A stretch of DNA of 64,000 bases from Petunia secreta (taxonomy: Eukaryota; Streptophyta; Magnoliopsida; Solanales; Solanaceae), in assembly GCA_029990175.1 (NCBI GenBank), contig JARKIP010000011.1, positions 29,548,001 to 29,612,000 of the forward strand, written 5' to 3'. The position numbers were made by a program, and so were the translations under genes. A model generated the notes under the pieces. The model had not been told where the DNA came from and did not search any database. It saw nothing but the letters and a program-made list of their open reading frames with translations. Positions within the stretch are counted from its first letter, which is position 1. Every line of letters starts with the position of its first letter. Shown piece by piece: positions 11,055 to 22,988 of the stretch.

Positions 11055-12352
11055 GGAAAAGGGTCATATTTGCCCTTCTACTATCGAAAATGGTTTACAT
11101 TTACTCTCTGTTATACTTTTAGGTAAAAAAACTCCCTACCGTTAGTAAAGTAGGTAAAAATACCCCTAATCTTAACAGAGATCCACCATGGCAATTTATT
11201 TTCCACATGGCCTAGCATTAAGGTGAGGTGGACGCCACGTGGCATGCCACCTCACCACCCAACCAGATTTACATCTTCCTCACAACATTTCATTTCCCAC
11301 CACCAACCAAAGCCGCCGCCACTAATACCATCACCACTGTTTAGTTTGGCATGCCATCTTCACTTTGTCTTGCTACATCTTCCTTGGTAAACATCCCAGC
11401 ACTTATTGAAAAGATCAATTGAACCATAAAAAGTTCACAAAACTTTTATTTGCATGATTCATATGAACCCAGTAGAAGCTACTTTGCTTCCCCCCCCCCC
11501 CCACCCCCTCCTCCCCTTTTTCCATAAGAGGCAGTTACTTCCTAACAAAATTTTCTTTGGACAAAAGTAACATAATTGAAAGCCAAAATCGAATACCTCA
11601 TCATCAGCTTCGTTACCACCCAGATGACCCATGAATGAATGTTATGAATTCCAGAAGATTTAAGCAATAAATTACTCCATACTCATTTAATCTTTCAGAT
11701 CTAAAAGTCACATCGCTTAAATGGATTTTCAAGTTAGAAAGCTAAGCTTCAAATCAGTGGATGAATATGATTTAAGCCGCTCCAACAAATGATACTTTTC
11801 ACATTTGTTAGAATTCTCAATTGTTTTTCCATTTACAAATGATAGACAAAACATTTAACAATAATATGTTGTATAGCCTAGTAGCTATAGTGAAACTTAA
11901 ACCCCTGAAATAATGAATTCCCATTTAAGTTTCCATCACCGTTTCTTCTTCGTTGCCTCTGCCACAATTATTGTAATGACGTCTCCCAAACATGAATGAA
12001 ATTAATTCTTAAACTAAATTCTCTACTATTGTCATTTAGTGATTTAATGTGAAAGAAAGGGGAAAAATCTTATAAATTATAATTTGCTCGAGTTTTCTGC
12101 TGCGATTGTTGTTGATCCAAAGAAGAGGAAGATGAGATTAGGGATATGGTGGTGAGGTGGCATGCCATGTGGCATCCACCTCATCTTAATGCTAGGCCAT
12201 GTGGAAAATAAATTGTCATGGTGGATTTCTGTTAAGATTAGGGGTACTTTTGCCTACTTTGCTAACGGTAGGGAGTTTTCTGACCCAAAAGTATAACGGA
12301 GGGTAAATGTAAACCATTTTCGATAGTAAAGAAGCAAATATGACCCTTTTCC
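11055..12352. mobile_element. 1.3-kb foldback / non-autonomous TIR element
   Basis: The first ~205 bp (GGAAAAGGGTCATATTTGC...) recur at the end as an inverted repeat with roughly 90% identity by eye. The element is flanked by the 10-bp direct repeat atttttcttt at 11044-11053 and 12353-12362, with one extra base before the left end. Target duplication length and long inverted repeats suit a Mutator-type non-autonomous element. The interior (about 11260-12140) has no recognisable coding sequence. Each inverted repeat also contains the palindromic stretch gaggtggcatgccacctc near its inner edge. Confidence 0.88.
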
Positions 12353-12362
12353 ATTTTTCTTT

Positions 12363-12892
12363 TTACCAGTTTTGCCGCCAATTAACCTGACATCATGTCG
12401 CCAAGTCCCACCTTTATAGTTAAATACTCCTACCTCTGATCAAAATATATGCTATTTTAAAATCTTGAATTGGAGATCTCAAATTACTTTTCTTTGGATG
12501 GTTGTTAGATATGTTATCTTATTAGTTTAAGTATAATAAATATTTGTATTGATGTATATATTAGCGATTACATACACAAAAAACAATCAATTTGATGTGA
12601 TAGCATCACTACTTTTTTTTCCTCATTTTGCCTTGTACTTATTTAAAAATTATATCTTATAATTCTATCACATATTCTACTTTTTAATTTACATGGCGAT
12701 TAATTTGGATTCACGCCAGCTTAAATTGACATTGTGTGACATCACGACTTTAAATCCAGGTTTGAAATAAATACGCAAAAGTCGTTGTTCATTTTGGGAT
12801 GCAATAGTTTGGCTAATTTCAGAAATAGCACATAACTTATACACTCTTGTTGTTACATCGATCATCTACAGAGCTTTTTGTGTGGAGAAGCT
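12363..12892 (+). other. Upstream region of the DUF4864-like gene
   Basis: AT-rich sequence between the foldback element and the first exon, containing the promoter and 5' leader. I saw no repeat family and no clear TATA box near the start codon. Confidence 0.3.
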
Positions 12893-15800
12893 ATGATGTC
12901 GTTTTGTTCCTCTTTATCATCTCTCCCTATTGCTAAACCATACAGATCATATAAGTCTTTAACTCCTCCTATCTCTGCTTCTGCTGATGTCCCTGATTTC
13001 CTCTCTGCTGATTGGTAACCATTTTATTTTATTCTCTCTCTTGTTTGCTTTTTTTAATATTCTGTATTAATTGGATCTTTACTTGGTCTGTTTCAATTTG
13101 TGTGATCGGTAAGAAAAATGAAGACTTTTGAAACTCGTGGTATTAAACATGTCAAAACTGTGACTATAAAAGATTGTCGTCAAGGGAAAAAGAAATTTTC
13201 GAGTTAAGTTGTTTTATTAAGCTGACATTCTTTTTATAACGGAATAAAAAGTAAATATTGTCACATAAGCTTGAATAGAGAGCGTATTAGTTATAACTCT
13301 TTGTTTTGCAATTGGATTAGTGGAAATGACAACTTCTCTTGAATATCTTGGTTAATTCACCAGGGATTGTGCTCGGGGTTTTGACTTATTGAACTGATAC
13401 TTTCACTATTTGTTTACTTTTTGTACATTAGGTTATAGGATTTTCACGAGAAGTTGTGTTTCTGTATACAAAAGCAAAGTGTTCCAAAGTTGCCAGCTTC
13501 CTTGATTGATCTTGGGTAGTGTAGCATTGCCAGCTTCATTAAACAATTCAATCAAGAATAACGTTCCACATCACCCTACCTTATCAACGACGACTAACAA
13601 GGACTAAGTCCAACTTTCAAACTAGTTGGGGTCGATTGTATGAATTCTGTATATGCATCTCGCTCCTTTAGGCCAATTTAATTCCACTCCTCATTTATCT
13701 TTTTAAATACCAATAAAAATATTATCTTTTTAAACAAACTGAGAGTGCCCGAGAAATTAGAGGGTCTCTAATTCTCACATAATACACTAACATACAAATC
13801 TCTAACAAAAGAACTCCCCATAGACATCACACCATAGTGTACCGACAGTGGCTAAGCCTGAAGTCCATAGTTGATATCGCCTATATGGATCCTTTGCTTC
13901 CACCTAATATTGAGGGAAAAAAAACACAGACACTTCACTTCCATTGTGTTATGTGTTTTGCTAAGTTCGCGAATATTCCTGGAGATTGTAGGTTCAGTTA
14001 TATCCAAAGAGATTGGACCAAGCATGTGAAAATTTGTTTTTCTGGTGGGTGACTGTGGCACTTGAAGCCAAGATCTCTGCATGTTATGATGCCATGTTGA
14101 ATTGTGTGGCCACTTCATCTAACTGCCTAAACTGTTTGCAAGAGCTCATCTTTAGTTACTTAAATTATGTCTTAACATTCCATAATTGGGGAAGTTCTAT
14201 TAAACCCTCCACAATTATGTGTTATCTGTTGCAGGCTTGAATCTCGTAGGAAAAAGCCATTTGGTCCAAGATTAAGTGTAAGTCTCTAGCATTTGAAGGT
14301 GGATCATGAGAGGTTTCTCTTTGATTGCTTATGTATCAAATCACTTTATGATTTTCCAATAGTTTAGTGCAGAAGAAGCAGTTTACCAGCAGCTTGATGC
14401 ATTGAAGTACAATGACCAGCCTCATCATGATTATGGAGTTGAAGTCATGTACAGAGTAATATCTATAATTCCTTTCTCTATGGTCCAATGACTTCTCGTA
14501 AAGCTGAAGCTCGATGTTCTGTAATCTTTAACCTCTTGTGACAGTTTGCTGGATTTGATCCCTTTCAAAGATCTACCTACTTCGGGCGCTTTTTTGACCT
14601 AGGTCAGGTCAGTAAGCATTACCATAGTATTACTATTTTTTTTTTTTTTTTGGTCTTTTCTGTTTTATTTTTATTTGGATCTTTTTTTCTTCTTTTGCTT
14701 CTCTTTAATTCTTAATCAATGTCATATCTTGACTTAATTGTTATGAATGCTCAAAAAGTAAGCTGCCTGTCAATCCATGTACTCTTTAGGTAAAGGTACT
14801 TGAGCCTAATTTTCATTGGAGGCAGCAACCATAAAATGCTTGCAGTATTTATTCTATGAATTAAAGAAAAATGCTATGTTTGGTAATACCTTTCTTTACT
14901 TGGTTGGTCTACTTCCATACAGTTTGAACGATTCAGGCGAATTTTTCATCACTCGACTTATAGGGTGTTGCTTGGCCATCAAGAGAGGGAGATTTTGAGC
15001 AGTTTGCATGTAAATGAGGTTTGTCAGGTTTTACATGTTGCTATCAAATGTTTGGGACAGTACAATGTTAAAGCTAAAGAATATCTAATTTCCGCTATGC
15101 TTGTGTAGAATCTGTATAAGCAACGTGTCTGGGTCCGAGGCACTCGGCCCGAGGAGGAAGAAATCTTCCAATTTACCATGGTTCAGGTTTGTTGTCTGTT
15201 GCTCACCTCCTTGTCGAGGCTTACTTACAAACAATATTTTTCAACTGCTCTTCCATTTAGATTTTTCATAAAGATCACTTCTAAAATGTGCATATGTTGG
15301 AAACTGAACTAATGGAGAGTAATATCGAGTGTATTGTGAAGTTAGAATTCTCCATGATGTCTGTAATTTATTTCAATGTGTTCAAGATAATAGACACTTA
15401 CTGCTTATCGATATGTATATTGTGGAGCAAATAAATTTAAGAGAGATTGCAACACTACAGTAGAAGTTTTCTAACAAGAGAAAAGCTATATTGCTTGCAA
15501 ACATCGTTGTTCGTTGAAGTTTACACTAAAGACTACGTTACCCAGGCTACTCCTTTACATAAGAAGGGTTATAACATGTATATAGACACTTCATAATGGA
15601 CATGAACCCTGCCAAAAACTGAACATGGATACATATTCATAGGCCCTCAGACCGGAGTCAAAATACATAGACTAAATGTTATATCGAACTGCATTTCTAT
15701 TTGTCATTATTAAATGCTAATAAAAAGACCCCAAGCATAGCCTACACAAATGAGGGAGCAGTGAAGCAAGTCTTGCAAACTCTTTGCTTATATTTTCGTA

Positions 15801-16567
15801 TAGCTTTATCAGCATTTCTGAGTTTTGCCAAGCTGATTCCATAATGATCTTCAACTACAGCCGAGAGGGTCTCGTGCTATGATACTAGTAGAATACATAG
15901 GGGTATAGTTCGGTTAAAGCAAATCAGATACTTTGTTGAACTTCCATCTCCTGCACAAGACAAACTGAGCCCTACATCTTAGTCTATGTGTTTTCTTGAG
16001 TGAGGTTTGGTACCCCTCTCTCAAAAGGGCTACTTTCCGAGTAGCTTTTGAGCATTTTATCAAATCGTTTGGTTATCTTTACTGTTTTTGTTGTCAATAC
16101 TTTTCTTTTCTTTAGTATTTTCATCTTAGCTTTTTACTTTTGTATTTTTCAAACTTGTTTTCAACATGTTTTTCTTGAGCCGAGGGTCTATCAGAAACAA
16201 CCTCTCTAGCTCACATGGTACGGGTGAGTCTGTGTACACTTCATCCTCCCCAGACCCCACTTGTGTGATTAAACTGGGTATGTAGTTGTCGTCGTATATT
16301 TTCAGAAAAGTGAAAATAGAGGCTGATCTCTGTTGTTTAGGCAAAAAGAATTCTTAGCTCAAATCCGTGCCTTCGAGATTTAATTCCTTCTCTAGCCTAA
16401 CACTTGTAGTTCCCACATGGATTGCTTTTTGTGTTTTCATTTTGGTCAAAGAAGATGATAAACATATTTGTAATTTACAGCGCGTTGGCGGTTCTTGGGA
16501 TGGCTACTGGCTGACTGAATCTTTGCTTCATGACGGAGATACTTTCTCTGGTGGTGTTGCTTACTGA
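12893..16567 (+). CDS. Putative plastid DUF4864-like protein, 193 aa, seven exons
   Basis: Exons 12893-13014, 14235-14277, 14363-14455, 14545-14607, 14923-15018, 15109-15186 and 16481-16567 all have GT-AG introns and keep one frame, giving 193 residues. The first ~40 residues are Ser/Pro-rich and hydroxylated (MMSFCSSLSSLPIAKPYRSY), typical of a chloroplast transit peptide. The body, with QLDALKYND, FAGFDPFQRSTYFGRF and a C-terminal GSWDGYWLTESLLHDGD, resembles the DUF4864/NTF2-like fold (recognition from memory, not searched). Function is unknown. An ATG follows directly on the chosen ATG, so the start could be 12896. The last intron (1.3 kb) holds a TS SINE. No inactivating change was seen. 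Confidence 0.82.
13575..13690 (+). repeat. SINE-like fragment in intron 1
   Basis: The string actagttggggtcgattgtatgaattc matches the motif (aactagttggggtcggctatatgaat) that recurs in many plant short retroposons. It is preceded by a CAACGACGACTAAC-type stretch. The ends are not clear. Confidence 0.35.
16167..16300 (+). mobile_element. TS-type SINE (Solanaceae)
   Basis: Characteristic 3' half: gagccgagggtctatcagaaac, then cctccccagaccccacttgtg and a decayed TTG-repeat tail (gtagttgtcgtcg). It lies in the last intron of the DUF4864-like gene and is clearly diverged. Confidence 0.75.
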
Positions 16568-17522
16568 ACTAGTATGTGTAGTGCAGGAGTCTCTGTGTTT
16601 CCAGTATAACTTCATGTTCTGTAAATACGTGTAATATATATAGTGCAATTTCTTATCATCCTTTTTGGCTCAAGACTGGCCAATCATGTAAATAGAAACT
16701 GGTACATTTGATAGAATGAAACAATGGATATTGCTTCTGAGGAAGTATCAAACATCTCCGTATTTCATCAAATTATTGCTCTCTTATTAGTCATTGACAG
16801 CAGGTATGGTCATGTCACACATCAGCATCATCTTTAAACTTTCAATGTCACTTACCGTTCTTCCGACACAGGTTCAACTCCCATAAGGGGTAGGTACTCA
16901 TTCCTGGTTGCTTTTAGTGTTCATATTGAGTAAATGCTCAGTCTATGGAAGTTAGAACTAATTCATAGTTATCAGCTTCTATCCATGCTGTGAGAGAAGA
17001 GATGTATGTACTCAGCTACAAAATTTAATGTGGCCCTGGGAAGCTCGGGTCAGTAATGTATCCAAATGACTTGCCAAAAGAATTACTACATTATTAGGCA
17101 CCAGTTGACATTTATACGCCATATTCATTAAAGCAGCACCTTTGGCCAAACTATAAATTCGCTGATTTGCGCGCTTGTTCTACATAGAGCTGTGATGCAG
17201 AAGAGAGTGTTTACTGTGAGAAATATACTGTCTAGCACAATCAAAAAATGTGTTATCCATCTGCTTCCTCATTCGGCTAAACATTGTCTGCCTCATGCAT
17301 CAAACAGCACTAATTAGAACTATAACTAATTTATGTCTTGCAATGAACTGCTTTAACAGTTAAAACCACTTGTTGAATATTAAGATCACGCAAAAAAAGA
17401 GAGGCAGTGCATCAACTGCGGTACATCACCCCACAAATAACAAAGACTAGAACCACAAGGCTCAGAACTTCAAAACTATGTCGAAGCTTGACGAAAACTC
17501 AACTAAATCCCACATGTCATTT
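16568..17522. other. Convergent intergenic region
   Basis: 3' ends of the DUF4864-like gene (+) and NAA50 (-) face each other here. I see no further gene and no recognisable repeat. Confidence 0.4.
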
Positions 17523-18498
17523 CTATATTTGATCGATAAACTTGGTAAGGACATAACAGTCTGGTGGGGTGATTTTTGTGTAATAGTTTTGGATGGTATC
17601 AGTAACGTCAAAGCCGAATTTCTTATAAAAGTTGATGGCATCTTCATTACTTGTCTGTACATGCAAGTAAAGCTCTCTGATATTCTGCTTTGTACAAAGA
17701 TCAAGCACATGATTTAAAAGCTTTGAACCTGCACAGAAAGAGAAACAAGATGAACTACAGAAGAAGCAGTATACCAATATTGAGGATTCTCTTTTCTTAG
17801 AATACGTTTAATGATATTGAGTTTTCAGGAGAAAGTGGCCATCAAGCAGCGTCATTTTCAAAAGAGAAGTTCAATAATTTTCAGATATCTCAGAGTTCAG
17901 TTCTCCAGAAAATGAATTTACACAGATTTCGAAGATTAGAGAAACCTGATAGGAAAAAAAAGGTGTAGTGAAAGAATGTGAAATGTGAAAGGAACAGCAG
18001 AGTTTAATGTTAATGTTCACTCTGAACAAGGTTGGCAAATTAAGTTGACCTCTTACCAATGCCTTGGCCACGATATGGAGCTAAAACACCCAAAGTCATA
18101 ATGTAAACACGAACAGCTCCAGCTTCCTTCTTCTCGAGTCGACATGCAATTAAACCTACGGAAAGGTCACTATAATATGCTGCAGAACAAAGAATTAAAC
18201 CAGGTCAGACTTTTGAAATATCTAAGAATCTACAGTGGAAGAAAACACTAGAACTAGAAAGAGATGCATTCCTAAAATACCAACGAGGTCATCTATTTGA
18301 AGGTACAAAAATCAAAGGAACTTATAGAAATTCTTAAGACAGGAAAGCTGGAAGCTTGGACCAAACACAGATCCATCCCTTACATCTTATCGTGGAAGTG
18401 TCATCTTCTTGCATGCTACCTTCTCTACTGGTAGGATTCGTGATTTGTTTTGTTTTTTTTCTTGGTAGGATTCGTGATCTGTTGACACAAGCTCAACT

Positions 18499-18534
<36 letters not shown>

Positions 18535-20272
18535 TATATCCCTAACTCCCTACCACCCAATGATACTTATTACTCTTACCCAACTGTCTTTCCAGGTACA
18601 TCTAAAAAAAAATGGGCAGCCCGGTGCACAAAGCATCCCGCATTCACGCAGGGTCCGGGGAAGGGCTCCACCCCTAGGGGTGTGATGTATGCGTCTAACT
18701 TAATGCAAGCATTAGTGGCTGTTTCCAAGGCTTTTCCAAATGCATCTATTGTTGCTTTTTCGATCAATGCTCGAGTTCCCAAGAAAAAGGCTTAGTGTTG
18801 GAAATTAGCATCAAAATAACAGCATGACAAATTAATTATCGAGTATCGGACTGCAAGAAATCATCTGAAGCCTCCCCCCTTGAAAACAAAATTAATTAAG
18901 TTCATTTGACAGAATATACACATTACCTCATTTTGATGCAGCAGACTGAATTGTGGTACATGTTGTGCATCAGCTAGTTTTTTTTTTGCTATGTAAGAGA
19001 ATTATAGAAAAATCAGCTTCCAGAAAGGATCTATTATAAAAAGCTCCAAACTGATATAAATTTCATCCTCTATCAATTTAATGTCTGTATCTTAAGTCAT
19101 AATTACATAAACATGACTTAGACCATGCGTTGAACCATAAAATAAAATCAGTGCCCATAGAACAAACACATTGAAATTACATCAACCCTCAAAACACCCA
19201 ACACAGCAACTACTGCCCGTCAAGGACCTCAATTATTATAAAACCGCAACACTAACATTATTAACGGGACAACAACAACAACATACCCAGTATGATCCCA
19301 CAAGTGGAGTCTGGGGAGAGTGATGTGTAGGCAGAACTTACCCTACCTCGAAAGAGGTGTACGCAATTCTTTAACGGAAAAAAAAAAAAAGGGGGGGGGG
19401 GGGGGGGGGGGGGAGGATGGATATGCTATTTCACAATGCATAAAAACACAAAATTATACTAACGGGAACACGAGCAACCCCAAGCAGCACAAGATAGAGA
19501 GATACAAAACTGGAAACATTATAATATTTCCTACATCAACCTCCAGATGGACTGGTATGTAGGTGTGATACCATAGATGATTGAATATGTTAAGAGTTTG
19601 ACGAAGTAGAACTAAAATCACATCGAAGTTGTCTCGAAAGAACTACAATCTCTTGGAATCTATGCAGACCTAAAGACACAATTGGCACAATGGAAGAAAA
19701 ATATCTAACAGTTTTAATCATAACCGTTATAAAAAAAAGTCCATATAGGAGAACCTCTAGTGATAGGGAAACCTTTTTCTTCTTGTCAACCTTTTCTTAT
19801 ATAATATTTTGTCTTAGCTGAGCCTAAATGGAGCAACATTAAGGATTCATATAACCGACATTAAGCTTGTTTTTATACTTTCAAGGGGGTCTTAATTCCA
19901 CTCCAAGTAAGAAAGGGGGTAAAAGGTCGCCCGTAAATGACTTTTTCGGACAAGTTTGAGGGGTAACTTATGTGTTATTCCTAAATGGAGCGACATTAAG
20001 GATTCATATAACCGACTCTAACTAAAGCGGGATTGAGCATAATTGTTGCTGTTATGTTCGAATAGTTCAAGAAAACCAAATGTATATATAAAGAAATATC
20101 AGAATGAAAACGGACCTAGCATAGTGAAATCACCAGAGGAAAGGGCATCAGAGTAGTATTTATCATTGTAACGAATTGGGAAAAGTACAGAGTTGATCTT
20201 CTTCAGTTGCATCAGGTTCTTCTCTCTTACATTCTCCAATGAGATCATCGACACTTCACGCCCAGCGCCCAT
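17523..20272 (-). CDS. NAA50: N-alpha-acetyltransferase 50 (NatE catalytic subunit)
   Basis: Three exons: 20116-20272, 18057-18179 and 17523-17728. They give 161 aa, near the ~164 aa of plant NAA50. The start MGAGREVSM is the conserved plant N-terminus. The GNAT fold follows, with substrate-site residues FPIRYNDKYY, core strand VRVYIMTLGVLAPYRG and the acetyl-CoA motif RGQGIGS, which spans the exon 2-3 junction; NEDAINFYKKFGF and an NYY motif end the domain. The enzyme transfers acetyl groups from acetyl-CoA to protein N-termini with Met-hydrophobic starts, associated with the NatA ribosome complex. Intron 1 (1.9 kb) carries an Au SINE fragment, a TS SINE and an A/G homopolymer junction. A Mutator-like element begins about 125 bp upstream of the ATG. 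Confidence 0.95.
18612..18740 (+). mobile_element. Au SINE fragment
   Basis: It contains the family's signature strings gggcagcccggtgcacaaag and gcattagtggctgtttcc. It lies after a long T tract in NAA50 intron 1. Internal decay is evident, for example the gggctccacccctaggggtg stretch. Confidence 0.85.
19268..19380 (-). mobile_element. TS-type SINE, reverse orientation
   Basis: Reads caacaacaacaacatacccag, then gatcccacaagtggagtctggg and a degenerate gcagaacttaccctacctcg. This is the reverse complement of the TS SINE 3' region with its TTG tail. Confidence 0.85.
19378..19413 (+). repeat. A(13)-G(23) homopolymer junction
   Basis: A run of 13 A is followed immediately by 23 G at the edge of the TS SINE. 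On the minus (transcribed) strand it is C(23)T(13). Long G runs are rare and length-unstable, so the length may be inexact. Confidence 0.9.
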
Positions 20273-20689
20273 TTGAGTTTGATGGACAAGGCCTGTGAAT
20301 TGTGCCTGTTGTTTGGAGAAATGCAGAGCTTGGATTTTGATTTTTGAACAAGAATGATTTGGCCACTCACAACAATGTGTATTGAAGTGGAAGCTACGTG
20401 GAGTGATTTTTTACATAAAAACACAAGTTTTAGAACTTAATTACCAAACATAGCAACATTTTAGCAAAATAATCCTATATAGAGGAAAACACAAGTTAAT
20501 TATAAATATAACAAAAACATAGCAATATTTTTCCATAACATATCAAACCCTTACGTTCTTCCTCCTATTTCCCCCACTATCACTTTTGTTCATCCCATTT
20601 CTCCCTATTTCATTTTTCCTCCCACCATTTCCCCCAATTTTACTTTTATTACTATCATTTTTCTTAATTTTACTTTTCCTCATTCCATC

Positions 20690-21190
20690 CTCGATGTATC
20701 TCGTTGTATCTCACCGTGTCTCAACTGTTTCTGCACCGTTTCAACTGTTTCTGCAGCACCGTATCTAACTGTTTCTGCACCGTTTCAACTGTTTCTGCAG
20801 CATCGTATCTAACTGTTTCTGTTTCTGCAGCACCGTTTCTAACTGTTTCTGCACCATTTCAACCGTTTCTGCAGCACCGTATCTAACTGTTTCTGCACCG
20901 TTTCAACTGTTTCTGCACCACCGTATCTAACTGTTTCTGCACCGTTTCAACTTCGTTTTAGACTGTTTTAAACTGTATCAAGTCCCGTTTCAGACTGTAT
21001 CATACTGTTTTACATTGTATCAACTCCTGTTTTAGACCGTATCAGACTGTTTCAACAATTATTTCAGATTGTTTCAATGTCGTTTCAGACAGTATTATAC
21101 TGTTTCAACATCGTTTCAGATGTATCAAACTGTTGCAACAATTGTTTCAAGGTTTCAATGATGTTCCAAACTATATCATCTTGTTTCAAC
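20690..21190. repeat. Degenerate minisatellite based on CTGTTTCTGCACCGTTTCAA
   Basis: Repeated strings aactgtttctgcaccg, tatctaactgtttctgcag and, further right, ttcagactgtatc form a higher-order array of about 40-45 bp built from ~20-bp subunits. The right half is more diverged. Confidence 0.85.
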
Positions 21191-21419
21191 GCCATCAGTC
21201 GTGAGCAATAGAAAATAAGAGTTCAAATTTATTAATCTGACAAATCCATACAAACAGAAACAGAAACAGAAACAGAAATGAAATCTGAACAATTCCGAAG
21301 AGACAGAAACGGAACAAAAATAAAACAAATTTAAAGAAACAGAAACAGAACAAAAATAAATGCTAATTCTCTGGTTCTCCTATGTGGCGTTTCTCCAACA
21401 CTATGTTCCCTTGCTTCAT

Positions 21420-21800
21420 CCTCCTCTGATTTGCTCGAATTTCAACTCAACTAGATTTTCTTTCACACGATTTAGAACAGCAGCATCCGTGTCATCGTTA
21501 TCCTGCTCTTCAGCTGCAGTAATAGAAGAGGGAATGCTGCTTTCTTGCTCTGGTATCTCAATAGAAAAATCTCTATCTCTGCCATACCCTATCCTTAAAG
21601 CAGCAGCTTTTTTTCTTCTCCTACTAGTGGAATTCTACCGAGATACAGCTGGCAGATGAGACGGAGGTAGGGTTACCTCATCATCATCTTCAACCTGAGT
21701 CATCAGAGTGAGATCCGAGAAAAGGTTCTCATCAAGCATTGACTTTTCAGCATCCGCACCACTGGCACTGGTTCTGGGGTGGTGGGGGTGATGGCGGCGT
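21420..21800 (-). pseudogene. Host-gene-like coding fragment captured in the element
   Basis: On the minus strand one frame is open for about 120 codons except for a single TAG. It has coding-like composition: an acidic LFSDLTLMTQVEDDDEV stretch, a basic RRRKKAAALRIGYGRD motif and a C-terminal VKENLVELKFEQIRGG before a stop. Upstream on the same strand (21780-21900) lie proline-rich codons including a direct repeat of ccacgccgccatcaccccc. I cannot name the donor gene. Such content inside a Mutator-like element would make it a Pack-MULE (inference). Confidence 0.5.
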
Positions 21801-22264
21801 GGGTGCAGATCGGGAACTGGGGTTTTGGGGTGGTGGGGTGATGGCGGCGTGGGTGGGGGTGCTGTATCTCTGATTAGGTTTTCAATGAAATTAGCACTGT
21901 AATGGCGGGTGGTGGATTTGTGTATTTGAATTTGAGAGAAACAATGGGGTGACAGTTGTTTTGGTTGGAAAAGTGAAGAAAGTGTTTTAGGGTTTGTAGG
22001 AAAGTGGATGAAAGAGTAATTGTAAAAAATGAAAATGTGCTATAATAATATTGTTATGCTTTGTAATTAGAAAAATATTGCTATTTTTTTGTAATTAAGG
22101 GTGAAAATTTGCATATTTGTGTAAAAACCCCTATGTGGAGTGTTACAACTTACTCATTCACCAAACAAATTTCACCCGGTGTCCCCACATTGACTGATTT
22201 TGAGGGTTTGTCCCCTTTTCACGTGGTTCTATATAAATGACTTTCAGCTTGGAAAGTGTTGTCC

Positions 22265-22575
22265 TGTCAGATTAAGGTAATTTAGCCAACAGAAGTGTAA
22301 AGGAGTCGATGTAAGTGTTGGGTATTTCTCAAGATTTCGAGACAATTTAGTTGGGAGAAAGGGAGTGAAAGGATCGAGTGTAAGCGTTGGATGTTTGCCA
22401 ATTTTTTAGGGCAATTTAGTTAGAGAAGGGGACGGGATAGAGGGCAAGTGTTGGCTGACAAGACTTCAATGATTGCGTATTTGTCAAAACTTCATGGCAA
22501 TTTAGTTGAATAGGGGTGGAAAGGGTCGATGACTGGTATTGTGATGCAAAAACTTCAAGACAATTTAGCGGGAAT
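22265..22575 (+). repeat. Degenerate tandem repeat, roughly 75-95 bp period
   Basis: Four diverged copies share aattt-agggcaatttag / gagacaatttagttggg..., a purine-rich gggagaaagggagtg block and gtcgatgtaagtgttgg-like ends. It may once have been a promoter-like or minisatellite array. No coding potential was seen. Confidence 0.6.
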
Positions 22576-22728
22576 AATATATAATACATGCCATTAATTA
22601 GATGTTGATGAGTACTTGCATCTGAATATTATCAACGAATCGTCTTTTTTGCTAAACTATGATAGATGGGGTTAAAACGACAAATGAATACCTCTGGCAT
22701 CATAGTTTTATAGATCTCCTCTCATATA

Positions 22729-22988
22729 CTTTATCCGTCCCATTTTATGTAATATATTTCACTTTTCGAGAGTCAAATAAGAAAATCTTTGACTGCAATT
22801 TCTTCAGATACCTTTTAAATGTTTTGAATGGTTAATTATTGTAACTTATAGTAATTTTTATGTAGTTTCTAAAATATGTAAATTATTTTTTAACAAACTT
22901 AAAGATTGCATATCTGAATTCACAGTCAAAATAAAGCAATTTGACTCTCGAAATCCAAACTGTGTCACATAAATTGGGACGGAGTGAA
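22729..22988. mobile_element. Stowaway MITE
   Basis: Ends ctttatccgtcccattttatgt and acataaattgggacggagtg are inverted repeats, flanked by TA on both sides. Subterminal tcgagagtcaaat / atttgactctcga also match in inverted orientation. Confidence 0.88.

Larger units (their letters stand above)
20406..22134. mobile_element. Non-autonomous Mutator-like element with minisatellite and host-gene-like frame
   Basis: Both ends share a diverged inverted repeat built around ttttacataaaa / aattaccaaacatagcaacatttt. They are flanked by the direct repeat gtggagtg (20398-20405 and 22135-22142), fitting an 8-bp target duplication. Inside, a CTGTTTCTGCACCG-type minisatellite occupies 20690-21190 and a minus-strand reading frame lies at about 21420-21800. 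A shorter relative lies at about 48.82-49.35 kb, nested in the CACTA element. The insertion starts 125 bp upstream of the NAA50 start codon. Confidence 0.72.

Noticed and set aside
21360..21659. Plus-strand 99-aa frame
   Set aside because: The minus-strand frame over the same bases has far more coding-like composition; the plus frame is its shadow.
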